A stretch of DNA of 64,000 nucleotides from Bog-473 sp963711065 (GCA_963711065.1 CAVQCO010000007.1:620001-684000), one strand, 5' to 3'; numbered from the stretch's first letter, positions 45,587 to 53,595 are shown. Notes: generated by a model not told the origin, from the letters alone. Translations and numbers: made by a program.

Positions 45587-46291
45587 ATGACGATCGAGGC
45601 ACCCCCGGCGCGCATCCTGGTCGTGGACGACGAGCCCAACATCGCCGAGCTGCTCTCGGCGGCGCTGTCCTTCGAGGGCTACCTCGTCGGTGTCGCGGCC
45701 ACCGGCGCCGAGGCGCTCGAGCAGGTCCGCACCTTCCGTCCCCACCTGGTCATGCTCGACGTGATGCTGCCCGACTTCGACGGCAACGAGGTCTGCCGGC
45801 GCCTGCGCAACCAGGGCGAGCAGATGCCGATCGTGTTCCTGACCGCGCGCGACACCACCCAGGACAAGGTCGAGGGCCTCGGCATGGGCGACGACTACGT
45901 CACGAAGCCCTTCAGCGTGGACGAGCTCATGGCGCGCGTCGGGGCCATCCTGCGCCGGGCGGGCGAGGTTGCGGCGGCCGACAACGCCGTCATGCAGTTC
46001 GCCGACCTCTCCATGAACGTCGACACCCACGAGGTGTGGCGCGGCGAGCAGTCGGTCGACCTGACGGCGACCGAGTTCAACCTGCTGCGGTATCTGCTGG
46101 AGAACGCCCGGCGGGTCATCTCCAAGTCCGAGTTGCTCGACAACGTCTGGGGGTTCGACTTCCGCGGCGACCCCAACATCGTCGAGACCTACATCAGCTA
46201 CCTGCGCAAGAAGATCGACGTCACCGAGCCGGCGCTGATCCACACCATCCGGCGCGTCGGCTACACCCTCCGCCTGCCCCGCGAAGGATGA
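45587..46291 (+). CDS. OmpR-family response regulator
   Basis: 234-residue regulator with receiver (DDEPN acidic site, D58 in MLDVMLPDFDG, K107) and winged-helix DNA-binding domains (VDLTATEFNLLRYLLEN, DFRGDPNIVETYISYLRKKI, HTIRRVGYTLR). The switch region reads GLGMGDDYVTKPF, one residue shorter than the common GLxxGxDDYxTKPF spacing. The closest recognised pattern is the actinobacterial TcrA/MprA-like group. The stop overlaps the kinase ATG (ATGA). Confidence 0.92.
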   Translation: MTIEAPPARILVVDDEPNIAELLSAALSFEGYLVGVAATGAEALEQVRTFRPHLVMLDVMLPDFDGNEVCRRLRNQGEQMPIVFLTARDTTQDKVEGLGMGDDYVTKPFSVDELMARVGAILRRAGEVAAADNAVMQFADLSMNVDTHEVWRGEQSVDLTATEFNLLRYLLENARRVISKSELLDNVWGFDFRGDPNIVETYISYLRKKIDVTEPALIHTIRRVGYTLRLPREG

Positions 46292-47787
46292 GCCTCCAGA
46301 GGCGGCTCGTCGCGGTCGTGGCGCTGTTGCTGGTGGTCGGCCTCGTCGTGGCCGACGTCGTGATCTACGCCTCGGTCCGCTCCTTCCTCTACGGGCAGGC
46401 CGACGACACCCTGGCCCAGAACGAGGCGCTGGGCTTCGACTACCTCACCTTTGCGGCCGGCCGGAGCATGCCGGTCACCCCCGCCGAGATCTCGCGCCGG
46501 GTCTCCTCCGACGTCTACCTCACGCTCCTCGACCGTCACGACCAGGTGATCCTCCGCCGCCCGTCGGGGTCCACGACCCGGCCGGACCCGGCGCCCCTGC
46601 TCACCCACGACATCCCGGTGCAGCAGGTCCCCGACATCTACCGCCACGTCCACGTCGGTCGCTACGCGGGCGCGTTCCGCCCGGACTCCGATGCGGTGAT
46701 CCTCGGCAGCAAGGGTGACCCCGACGGCCAGTACCGCACCGTCGCCGTCACCGTCCCCCAGGGGACGCTGGTGACGTCGATCTCGCTCAACCCGACCAAC
46801 GACACGCTGACGTCGCTGCGCAAGGTCGAGGAGGCCGCCACCCTGGCCGTGCTCCTGGCCATGGGCGTACTGGTCATGGTGGTGGTGCGACGCGGCCTGC
46901 GGCCGTTGCGCCAGATGGCGGGCACGGCCGACGCCATCGCCTCGGGCGACCTGACGCGGCGGGTGCCCGAGGGCGCGCGGGACACCGAGGTCGGCCGCCT
47001 GGGCGTGGCGCTGAACGAGATGCTGGCCCAGATCGAGGGCGCCTTTGCCGAGAAGTCGGCCTCCGAGGAGCGCCTGCGCCAGTTCGTGGCCGACGCCTCG
47101 CACGAACTGCGCACGCCGCTCACGTCCATCCGGGGCTACGCGGAGCTCCTCGGGCGCGGCGGGTTCTCCGACGACGCGGGGCGCCGCAAGGCGCTGAAGC
47201 GCATCGAGGAGGAGGCGACCCGGATGGGCGGCCTCGTCGAAGACCTCCTGCTCCTGGCCGAGCTGGACCGGGGCCGGCCGCTCCGGGCCGAACCCGTCGA
47301 CCTGCAACGCACCTGCGCGGACGCGGTCGGCGACTCGAAGGCGGTCGAGCACGGCCATCACCTCGTGCTCGAGCCCGGGCCGGCGGTGGTGGTGGTGGGC
47401 GACGGCGAGCGTCTCGCCCAGGTGGCGCACAACCTCGTCCGCAACGCGCTGGCCCATACGCCGCCCGGCACCGAGGTCAGTGTGTCGACCGGCGTGGCCG
47501 GCCCGATGGGCTACATCCAGGTGTCCGACAACGGGCCCGGTATCCCTCCCGGCGAGGCCGGGCGCGTGTTCGACCGCTTCTACCAGGGTGACCCGTCTCG
47601 CTCGGTCAGCGGCACGGGGCTCGGGTTGGCCATCGTCCGTGCCATCGCCGAGGCGTTGCACGGCACGGCCGAGGTCCTCGCCACCGAGGGGCCGGGGGCG
47701 ACGTTGGTGGTCAAGATCCCCCTGGCGGCCACGCACGTCGCGGCATCGACCGCCCCGGTGCCGGTGCGCTCACCGCAGCTGCACTGA
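46288..47787 (+). CDS. Sensor histidine kinase
   Basis: Membrane kinase of 499 residues coupled to the preceding regulator. A membrane helix (about 7-27) and an extracytoplasmic sensor domain (about 30-185) precede a second helix (AATLAVLLAMGVLVMVVV). A HAMP domain (RGLRPLRQMAGTADAIASGDL) and HisKA follow, with H272 in FVADASHELRTPLTS. The ATPase domain has NLVRNALAHTPPG, SDNGPGIPPGEAG and GTGLGLAIVRAI. The sensed signal is unknown. The 3' end overlaps the convergent menF by 18 bp. Confidence 0.93.
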   Translation: MSLQRRLVAVVALLLVVGLVVADVVIYASVRSFLYGQADDTLAQNEALGFDYLTFAAGRSMPVTPAEISRRVSSDVYLTLLDRHDQVILRRPSGSTTRPDPAPLLTHDIPVQQVPDIYRHVHVGRYAGAFRPDSDAVILGSKGDPDGQYRTVAVTVPQGTLVTSISLNPTNDTLTSLRKVEEAATLAVLLAMGVLVMVVVRRGLRPLRQMAGTADAIASGDLTRRVPEGARDTEVGRLGVALNEMLAQIEGAFAEKSASEERLRQFVADASHELRTPLTSIRGYAELLGRGGFSDDAGRRKALKRIEEEATRMGGLVEDLLLLAELDRGRPLRAEPVDLQRTCADAVGDSKAVEHGHHLVLEPGPAVVVVGDGERLAQVAHNLVRNALAHTPPGTEVSVSTGVAGPMGYIQVSDNGPGIPPGEAGRVFDRFYQGDPSRSVSGTGLGLAIVRAIAEALHGTAEVLATEGPGATLVVKIPLAATHVAASTAPVPVRSPQLH

Positions 47788-49050
47788 GGCGCCGGGCACG
47801 ACGGCCTCCAGGACCGTCGCCAGCTTCACGTCGGTCTCCGCGCGCTCCGCGGCGGGGTCCGAGCCGGCCACGATGCCCGACCCCGCCCGCAGGGTGACCG
47901 CGGCGTCGTCGGCGTGGAGCCGCGCGCTGCGGATGCCGATCATCCATTCGCCGTCGCCGGCGGCGTCGACCCACCCGACGGGCCCCGCCCAGTAGCCGCG
48001 CCCGTCCGCCTCGTGTGCGGCGATGAAGGCGAGCGCCTCGGCCCGTGGCGTGCCCCCGACCGCCGGCGTGGGATGGAGCCGCTCGAGGAGCTCGAGCACG
48101 CCGGCCGGCCGGGACAGGCGGCCCTCGATCCTGGTGCCCAGGTGGGCGACCGACCGGAAGGCGACCATGGACGGCTCCGCGGGCACCGAGAGCTCGGAGC
48201 AGTAGGGGGCGAGGGTGCCTGCGATCTCCTCGACCACGTAGCGGTGCTCCTCGCGGCTCTTGTCCGACCGGGCGAGGGCGCGCTGGGCGTCCGCGTCGGC
48301 CCGCGCCGTGTCGCCACGTGGCACCGTCCCGGCCAACGGGTGGCACGTGACGCGCGCGTCGTGGCGGGCCACCAACAGCTCCGGGCTGGCGCCGAAGAAG
48401 GCCCCGTCGGGCACGGGCATGGAGAAGACGGTGCAGTTCGGCTCGCCGGCCCGCAGCCGGCGCAGCACCGCCGACAAGGGGAGCGGGCCGTGGAGCTCGA
48501 CGGTGAGCGGCCGGGACAGCACGACCTTGCGCAACGCTGCGCCGGGCGTGCGCAGTGTCGCCACCGCCACGGCCACCATGTCCGCGTAGGCCGCGCCGCC
48601 CATCGGCGTGGTGACGAGCGTGACCGCGGGGTCCACGACGACCTCGGGCGTCGTGCCGTACTGCCAGAGCACGGCGTCGAAGAGCTCGTCGGTGCCGGGG
48701 AGCGCGACGTCGGCCGGCCCGACGGCGGTGGCCCAGCGCCGGGTGACGCCGTCGCCGTCGCGCGAGATCGCCATGATGAAGCGGGGGATCACCAGCTGCC
48801 CGCCCATGGCGTCGGCGAAGGGGAGCGCGCCCATGGCCACGGGACCCGAGCCCGGGCGCCGGACCTGGTCGTCACAGGGGATGGCCGCCAGGGCGGCGGC
48901 GGCCCCCGACGCGGCGACGAGCTGCGCCGTCCCCCAGCCGACCAGCGTCAGCCCGGGGCGGTCGAACAGCACGGTCGGGCTGCCGTCGAACTGCAGCGCG
49001 TCGGGCCCGTACGCCAGGGGCACGGTGCGCGCGTGGAGCGCGTCGGTCAC
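47770..49050 (-). CDS. menF: Isochorismate synthase
   Basis: Chorismate-utilising enzyme of 426 residues making isochorismate for menaquinone. The C-terminal catalytic domain has FFGASPELLVARHDARV, CHPLAGTVPRGDTARAD, SDKSREEHRYVVEEI and HPTPAVGGTPRAEAL, with GSGIVAGSDPAAE near the end. The open frame extends further upstream through menG in another reading, but GTG 49050 overlaps the menG stop (GTGA) and begins the homologous region. A salicylate-type synthase is an alternative, but the adjacent menG favours menaquinone synthesis. Confidence 0.9.
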   Translation of the reverse strand: MTDALHARTVPLAYGPDALQFDGSPTVLFDRPGLTLVGWGTAQLVAASGAAAALAAIPCDDQVRRPGSGPVAMGALPFADAMGGQLVIPRFIMAISRDGDGVTRRWATAVGPADVALPGTDELFDAVLWQYGTTPEVVVDPAVTLVTTPMGGAAYADMVAVAVATLRTPGAALRKVVLSRPLTVELHGPLPLSAVLRRLRAGEPNCTVFSMPVPDGAFFGASPELLVARHDARVTCHPLAGTVPRGDTARADADAQRALARSDKSREEHRYVVEEIAGTLAPYCSELSVPAEPSMVAFRSVAHLGTRIEGRLSRPAGVLELLERLHPTPAVGGTPRAEALAFIAAHEADGRGYWAGPVGWVDAAGDGEWMIGIRSARLHADDAAVTLRAGSGIVAGSDPAAERAETDVKLATVLEAVVPGASVQLR

Positions 49051-49781
49051 GGAGCCCCGACGCGGGTGGCGACCACCAGCTGGCTCAGCCCACCGGCCAG
49101 CGGCCGGATGCCGACGGCCGAGAAGCCGGCCCCGAGCAGCTGGCGCCGCAGGCCGGCGGCCGGGGGCAGGTAGGCCACCGAGCGCGGGAGATAGCGGTAG
49201 GCGTCGCGGTCGGAGATGGCGCCCCCCAGGGCGGGCACGGCCTTGTTGAACCACACGTCGTAGCCCGCCCGCCACAGGCGCGAGGTGGGGGCGTCGACCT
49301 CGAGCACGGCCAGCCGCCCGCCCGGGCGCAGCACCCGGGCGCACTCGTCGAGCGTGGCGGCCAGGTCGGTGAAGTTGCGCAGCGCGTAGCCGCACACCAG
49401 CCCGTCGAAGGCCCCGTCGGCGAAGGGCAGGCTGCTGCCGTCCGCCTCGACGAGCGGCGTCGCGGCGCCGTTCGCCGCCAGCATGCCGGCGCTCAGGTCC
49501 GCCCCGACGACGCGGTAGCCGCGGCGGAGCGCCAGGCGGGAGAGGTCACCCGTCCCGCAGGCGAGGTCGAGCACGAGTGCGCCGGCGGGCAGGGCCAGTG
49601 CGGCGACCGCACCGCGACGCCAGGCCTGGTCGAGCCCGAACGTCATGAGGCGGTTCATGAGGTCGTAGCGGGGCGCGATGGTGTCGAACATGGCGCGCAC
49701 GCGCGCCGTCTTCTCCGCACCGCTGGGCAGGGGTGGCGCCGACGTCGGGGTGAGTGCCGGGTTCCGGCGTCGGCGCACCAT
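49047..49781 (-). CDS. menG: Demethylmenaquinone methyltransferase
   Basis: UbiE/MenG-type class I methyltransferase of 244 residues, last step of menaquinone synthesis. Signatures: RVRAMFDTIAPRYDLMNRLM, SAM motif LVLDLACGTGDLSRLAL, GLVCGYALRNFTD, LRPGGRLAVLEVDAPTS and the C-terminal YRYLPRSVAYLPPA. ATG 49781 was chosen; a short basic leader precedes the core. It is translationally coupled to menF. Confidence 0.93.
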   Translation of the reverse strand: MVRRRRNPALTPTSAPPLPSGAEKTARVRAMFDTIAPRYDLMNRLMTFGLDQAWRRGAVAALALPAGALVLDLACGTGDLSRLALRRGYRVVGADLSAGMLAANGAATPLVEADGSSLPFADGAFDGLVCGYALRNFTDLAATLDECARVLRPGGRLAVLEVDAPTSRLWRAGYDVWFNKAVPALGGAISDRDAYRYLPRSVAYLPPAAGLRRQLLGAGFSAVGIRPLAGGLSQLVVATRVGAP

Positions 49782-49795
49782 GGTGCGGGTCGGTG

Positions 49796-50251
49796 TCAGC
49801 GGTAGTAGCGGTAGACCACTTGGGCGACGCAGGCCGGCTTGGGCGCATCCTTGACCTCCATCACGAGGTCGTAGGTGACCTGCACGCCGCCGTCGGTGTC
49901 GTCGACCGCCGCCACCGTCACGCCCATGCGCAGGTCGGCGCCCACGGGGACCGGCGAGGGGAACCGGACCTTGTTGCAGCCGTAGTTGACCCCGAACTTG
50001 GTGTTCTGTACGTGGATGACCTTGTTCAACAGGACCGGGGCGAGCGAGAGGGTGAGGTACCCGTGGGCGATGGCCGCGCCGAACGGGCCGTCCTTGGCGC
50101 GCTCGGGGTCGACATGGATCCATTGGTGATCGTCGGTCGCGTCGGCGAAGAGGTTCACCCGGTCCTGGGTGATCGTCTGCCACTCGGAGTGGCCGAGATC
50201 CTTGCCGACGAGTTCGTGGAAGGCGTCGACGCCGTCGACGGTGGTGGTCAT
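49796..50251 (-). CDS. MaoC-like enoyl-CoA hydratase
   Basis: Single hotdog-domain hydratase-2 of 151 residues. The (R)-hydratase motif is present, with catalytic Asp/His in LFADATDDHQWIHVDPERA, then GPFGAAIAHGYLTLSLAP. It probably hydrates a trans-2-enoyl-CoA or enoyl-ACP. GAGGAGCACAGC precedes the ATG, and a minus-strand TAGCGT (50291-50296) gives a 33-base leader. It lies 14 bp upstream of menG on the same strand and may share its mRNA. Confidence 0.88.
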   Translation of the reverse strand: MTTTVDGVDAFHELVGKDLGHSEWQTITQDRVNLFADATDDHQWIHVDPERAKDGPFGAAIAHGYLTLSLAPVLLNKVIHVQNTKFGVNYGCNKVRFPSPVPVGADLRMGVTVAAVDDTDGGVQVTYDLVMEVKDAPKPACVAQVVYRYYR

Positions 50252-50315
50252 GCTGTGCTCCTCGCTGGTCAGGGTTGATTCTGCAGGGGGACGCTACCCG
50301 CGCGGGGCACCTCAC

Positions 50316-50321
50316 TACGCT
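50316..50321 (+). promoter_or_regulatory. -10 box of the VIT-family gene
   Basis: TACGCT, seven bases before GTG 50329. Confidence 0.45.
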
Positions 50322-50328
50322 GACCCCG

Positions 50329-51051
50329 GTGAGCCACGCGCACGAGCACGACGCCCTGCCGGTCCACCAGCACCGGGACCTGCGCGGCGGCGGTGCCAGG
50401 GCGGCGGTCTTCGGGATCAGCGACGGCCTCGTGACCAACGTCTCCCTGGTCCTGGGTGTGGCCGGGGCGAACCCCGGGGGATCGATCGTTCGCCTGGCCG
50501 GTGTGGCGGGGCTCATCGCCGGGTCCTTCTCCATGGCCGCCGGCGAATACCTGTCCATGACCGCGCAGCGCGAGCTCATGCAGCGCGAGCTGGACGTGGA
50601 GCGGCGCTCGCTGCGACGCAGCCCCGAGGGGGAGGCGGCGGAGCTGCGCAGCATGTACGTGCAACGGGGCATCGACCCCGCGGTGGCCACCGAGATGGTC
50701 AACGAGGTGATGCAGGACGAAGAGCTCGCGCTCGAGACCCACGCCCGCGAAGAGCTCGGCATCACGGTGCAGAACCTCGGGTCGCCCTGGCAGGCCGCCG
50801 CGGCCTCCTTCGTCACCTTCGCCGTCGGTGCCTTCATCCCGTTGGCCCCGTGGCTGTTCACCTCGGGCACGCTGGCCATCGTGCTCTCCATCGTGCTCGG
50901 AGCGGTGGCGTCGTTGGCCGTCGGGGCCGTGCTGGCCCGGTTCACCGAGCGGTCGGTCGTCGTCTCGGCGCTGCGCCAGCTCGCCGTCACCGGCGTGTCC
51001 GCCGCCGTCACCTTCGGGGTCGGCCGGGCCATCGGCACGGGCACGACCTGA
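50329..51051 (+). CDS. VIT1/CCC1-family metal transporter
   Basis: 240-residue vacuolar-iron-transporter-family protein. An N-terminal His-rich tail (HAHEHDALPVHQHRD) precedes helix 1 (GARAAVFGISDGLVTNVSLV) and helix 2 (SFSMAAGEYLSMTAQRE). The cytosolic metal-binding helices with Glu/Met-rich segments follow (about 85-145), then three C-terminal membrane helices. It probably exports or sequesters Fe2+/Mn2+. GTG 50329 follows a TACGCT; a slightly longer frame exists to 50275. Confidence 0.88.
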   Translation: MSHAHEHDALPVHQHRDLRGGGARAAVFGISDGLVTNVSLVLGVAGANPGGSIVRLAGVAGLIAGSFSMAAGEYLSMTAQRELMQRELDVERRSLRRSPEGEAAELRSMYVQRGIDPAVATEMVNEVMQDEELALETHAREELGITVQNLGSPWQAAAASFVTFAVGAFIPLAPWLFTSGTLAIVLSIVLGAVASLAVGAVLARFTERSVVVSALRQLAVTGVSAAVTFGVGRAIGTGTT

Positions 51052-51066
51052 CGGGCAGCGGCGCCG

Positions 51067-51988
51067 TCAGGGACGCCGGTAGGAGCGGTCGACGTGGTCG
51101 ACGGTGAACCCGAGCGAGCGGTACAGCGCGACCGCCGCCTCGTTCGTGGCGTCCGCGTAGAGCATCCCCACCGTGATGCCTCGTCGCGACAGCGACTCGA
51201 GCCCGGCCACGGTGAGGGAGCGTCCCCAGCCCTGCCCGTGGTGGCGCGGGTCGACGGCGATCACGTAGATCTCGCCGAGCACGGGGTCGCGGTCCCGATG
51301 GATCTTCGTCCAGCACGACCCGATGAGCCCCGGCCCGTCGGGGTCGTCGGCCACCAGGAAGCCGTCGAGCTCCACCCAGTCCGCCGCCATGCGCTGCCGC
51401 AGTTGCCCGACCGTCCAGCCACCCTGCTCGGGATGACCGGCGAAGGCCCGGTTGTTCGTGTCGACCCAGGCCTCCTCGTCCCGACCGGGCTCGAATGGCC
51501 GCGTGGCCAGGGGCCGGGTCGCGTGCGCGACGGCCGGCGCCAGGGGGAGCGGGACCCGCAGCTGGAGGAGGTCGCGCTCGGGAGCGAATCCGTGCTCGCG
51601 GGCACGGGCGTCGTCGTCGGCCCCGGCCTGCATGGCCCAGAGGTGGATCGGGGCGCCGGGCGGGGCGACGGCGACGGCGCGCGCGATCAGTGCGGACGCC
51701 ACGTCGGGCTCGCCACCGCGCGGGGGGGTCGACGACGACGTGGAGCACGGTGGAGCCGTCCTTGGCGGGCGAGAGCAGCGCGCACCCGATCAGCGCGCCG
51801 TCGTGGCGGGCGAGGACCACACGCTCGCCCGGCGACGCGCCGCGAGGCTTCGTCAGGTCGAGGCGCTGCGGCTCGGGGAACGCCGGGTGGCCGTCCGCGG
51901 CGCCGGCGTGGGCCAGCACGGTCTTGAGCGCATGCAGGTCGTCGTCGCCCAGGTCGCCGACGTCGGCGACGGCCATGTCCAGGTCCAC
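51067..51988 (-). CDS. mshD: Mycothiol synthase (GNAT), frameshifted
   Basis: MshD, about 306 residues after repair, acetylates Cys-GlcN-Ins in the last step of mycothiol synthesis. It has two GNAT domains; the second is clear in VIAVDPRHHGQGWGRSL, FVDTNNRAFAGHPEQGGW-type sequence and ADATNEAAVALYRSLGF. The frame breaks in the seven-C run (coding strand; plus-strand G-run 51722-51728). Removing one C joins LHVVVDPP to RGGEPDVASALIARAV. GTG 51988 has TACGTT seven bases upstream. Mycothiol is specific to actinobacteria. Confidence 0.88.
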
Positions 51989-51995
51989 GACGGCC

Positions 51996-52001
51996 AACGT
52001 A
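51996..52001 (-). promoter_or_regulatory. -10 box of mshD
   Basis: TACGTT on the minus strand, seven bases before GTG 51988, facing the nth -10 box six bp away. Confidence 0.5.
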
Positions 52002-52007
52002 ACCCGG

Positions 52008-52013
52008 TAGCGT
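52008..52013 (+). promoter_or_regulatory. -10 box of nth
   Basis: TAGCGT, exactly six bases before GTG 52020. Confidence 0.55.
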
Positions 52014-52019
52014 GAGCCG

Positions 52020-52685
52020 GTGGCGAAGCCCAGGACACCCAAGGGGCGGGCTCGCCTCACCGTCGAGCGGCTCGCCGAGCAGTACCCGGGCACCGCCGAG
52101 GAGCTCTGCGCGCTCGACCACGACGATCCCTTCCAGCTCCTGGTCGCCACCATCCTGTCGGCGCAGTCCACGGACGCACGGGTCAACATGGTCACGCCCG
52201 TCCTCTTCGCGCGCTACGGCGATCCCGCTGCACTGGCCGCGGCGAACCCGGATGAAGTCGAGGAGATCATCCGCTCAACGGGGTTCTTCCGGTCCAAGAC
52301 CAAGAGCCTTATCGGGATGGCACGCGCGGTGGTGGAGCGCTACGACGGCCAGGTCCCCTCGGCGCTGGAGGACCTGGTGACGTTGCCCGGCGTCGGGCGC
52401 AAGACCGGCAACGTCGTGCGGAGCGTGGCGTTCGGGCTGCCGGGGCTGCCCGTCGACACCCACGTCCTGCGGGTGTCGCAGCGGCTGGGCCTCCTGGAGG
52501 GGATGGCGGCGGCCGAGCAGCGCGACGCCGTCAAGGTCGAGCACACGCTGAACAACCTCGTCCCCGCACCCGAGCGGGGGGTGTTCAGCCTCCGGGTGAT
52601 CCTGCTCGGCCGGGAGACGTGTATTGCCCGAAAGCCACGTTGCGCCGCATGCCCGTTGGCCGATTTCTGCCCCTCGGTACGGTAA
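52020..52685 (+). CDS. nth: Endonuclease III
   Basis: Base-excision-repair glycosylase/AP lyase of 221 residues. The helix-hairpin-helix carries the catalytic Lys in LPGVGRKTGNVV and the catalytic Asp in VDTHVLRVSQRL. The C-terminal 4Fe-4S cluster cysteines are in CIARKPRCAACPLADFC. GTG 52020 is defined by the -10 box. It is divergent from mshD with only 31 bp between the start codons. Confidence 0.95.
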   Translation: MAKPRTPKGRARLTVERLAEQYPGTAEELCALDHDDPFQLLVATILSAQSTDARVNMVTPVLFARYGDPAALAAANPDEVEEIIRSTGFFRSKTKSLIGMARAVVERYDGQVPSALEDLVTLPGVGRKTGNVVRSVAFGLPGLPVDTHVLRVSQRLGLLEGMAAAEQRDAVKVEHTLNNLVPAPERGVFSLRVILLGRETCIARKPRCAACPLADFCPSVR

Positions 52686-52698
52686 ACGGCGCGGGACG

Positions 52699-52717
52699 GG
52701 CCTTTCGGCCTCTTTTT
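52699..52717 (+). terminator. Probable terminator after nth
   Basis: GGCC-TTTC-GGCC stem-loop followed by TCTTTTT, 13 bases after the nth stop. The stem is short (4 bp), so efficiency is uncertain. Confidence 0.45.
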
Positions 52718-52761
52718 AGGCAATTCGTGTTTCCCAAGGTGAAATCCGAAAACCCAGGCGC

Positions 52762-52880
52762 TACCATTGTTCCCGGAACCGGTTCCCGCCACCTGGTTCC
52801 ACAAGAGTCGAGACTGGGATCCGCCTCCTGGCCGACTCGCCCAATGCCGGCCTTCGGGCCGGCATTGGTGTTTCCGACCC
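52762..52880 (+). ncRNA. Candidate structured small RNA
   Basis: Non-coding stretch between nth and the RHH gene with its own apparent start and end. TACCAT (52762-52767) could be a -10. Then come a GGAACCGGTTCC palindrome (52775-52786) with a further GGTTCC at 52795, a GAGTCG/CGACTC stem (52805-52810 with 52833-52838), and a 12-bp UUCG hairpin. It matches no RNA family I recognise (not SRP RNA, tmRNA, 6S or tRNA). The call rests on ordered inverted repeats only. Confidence 0.35.
52841..52868 (+). terminator. 12-bp perfect hairpin with UUCG tetraloop
   Basis: CCAATGCCGGCC, loop TTCG, GGCCGGCATTGG, followed by TGTTTCC. The C(UUCG)G closure is the most stable tetraloop. The downstream U-content is modest, so it is an intrinsic-type terminator or an RNA-stabilising end. 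Confidence 0.65.
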
Positions 52881-52921
52881 AGGTCAACGGTGTTCCGATG
52901 CCTCGGTACTACTTGAGGTGC

Positions 52922-52927
52922 TACCCT
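52922..52927 (+). promoter_or_regulatory. -10 box of the RHH-PIN operon
   Basis: TACCCT, exactly six bases before ATG 52934. Confidence 0.55.
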
Positions 52928-52933
52928 CGGCTC

Positions 52934-53200
52934 ATGGTCACCAAACGCTCGGTCTCGCTCGACGACGAGGTGGCGTCGGCGGTCGAGGAGGCGGCCAAGC
53001 AGGACGGCGTCTCCTTCAGCGCTTGGCTCTCGTCGGCGGCGGAGAAGCAGTTGCAGGTGCGCCAGGGGCTGCGCGGCGTCGCGGCGTGGGAGGGCGAAAC
53101 CGGCTCGCTCAGCGCCGAGGAGCTGGCCGCGGGGGAGGCACTCCTGGCGCGGCTGCGCTCGGGCGTGTCGGGCGTGGCGTCGCGCGTCCGGCGGCGGTGA
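52934..53200 (+). CDS. Ribbon-helix-helix antitoxin-like protein
   Basis: 88-residue protein. The N-terminal RHH pattern TKRSVSLDDEVASAVEEAAKQDG is followed by SFSAWLSSAAEKQL, typical of CopG/VapB-type antitoxins. A C-terminal toxin-binding-like tail follows. The 4-bp overlap with the PIN gene and its own leaderless promoter indicate a type II toxin-antitoxin module. It likely binds its own promoter. The actual operator was not identified. Confidence 0.78.
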   Translation: MVTKRSVSLDDEVASAVEEAAKQDGVSFSAWLSSAAEKQLQVRQGLRGVAAWEGETGSLSAEELAAGEALLARLRSGVSGVASRVRRR

Positions 53201-53595
53201 GCGCGAACCGCCGGGAAGGCCTCGTCTACGGCCTCGGCGCGCTGCATGCGGCCGCCCGGGGCGACCGCATGATGTGGGCCCTGCACCGCGCCGCCCTGTC
53301 CAACGGCATCGTGCCGGTGATCCCGGCGGTCGCGGTGGCCGAGGGCTACCGGACCGAGGCGCGCAGCGACAGGATCGGCGAGCTCCTGGCGGGGACCGAG
53401 GTCGAGCCGTTCACGGGCGAGGCGGCGCGCCGCTCGGGAGAGATCGCGGCCCGTTGCGACACGTCCGACCTCAGCGTGGTCGCCGTCGTCGAGCTGGCCG
53501 AGCGCCGGAATTGCGCCGTCGTCGCGCAGCGCCAGCCCGTCCTGCGCACCGCGGCCTCGTTGCTCGGCCACGAGCTCGTCCTCTACGCCGTGTGA
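53197..53595 (+). CDS. Degenerate PIN-domain (VapC-like) protein
   Basis: 132 residues. Alignment by eye to the actinobacterial VapC group shows the framework ARGDRMMWALHRAALSNGIVPVIPAVAVAEGYR with the conserved Glu, and CDTSDLSVVAVVELA. But the first catalytic Asp (usually YDTGAL) is replaced in VYGLGALHAA, and the later VDA and SDxxDL acidic positions are VVA and AQRQPVL. The RNase active site is therefore probably incomplete. The frame is intact, so this is a decayed or repurposed toxin rather than a sequencing artefact. Confidence 0.72.
   Translation: MSANRREGLVYGLGALHAAARGDRMMWALHRAALSNGIVPVIPAVAVAEGYRTEARSDRIGELLAGTEVEPFTGEAARRSGEIAARCDTSDLSVVAVVELAERRNCAVVAQRQPVLRTAASLLGHELVLYAV

Noticed and set aside
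387..51988. Programmed ribosomal frameshifting as the cause of the split genes
   Set aside because: The sites are unrelated in sequence and function, with no shared slippery motif or downstream structure. Indel error explains all of them.
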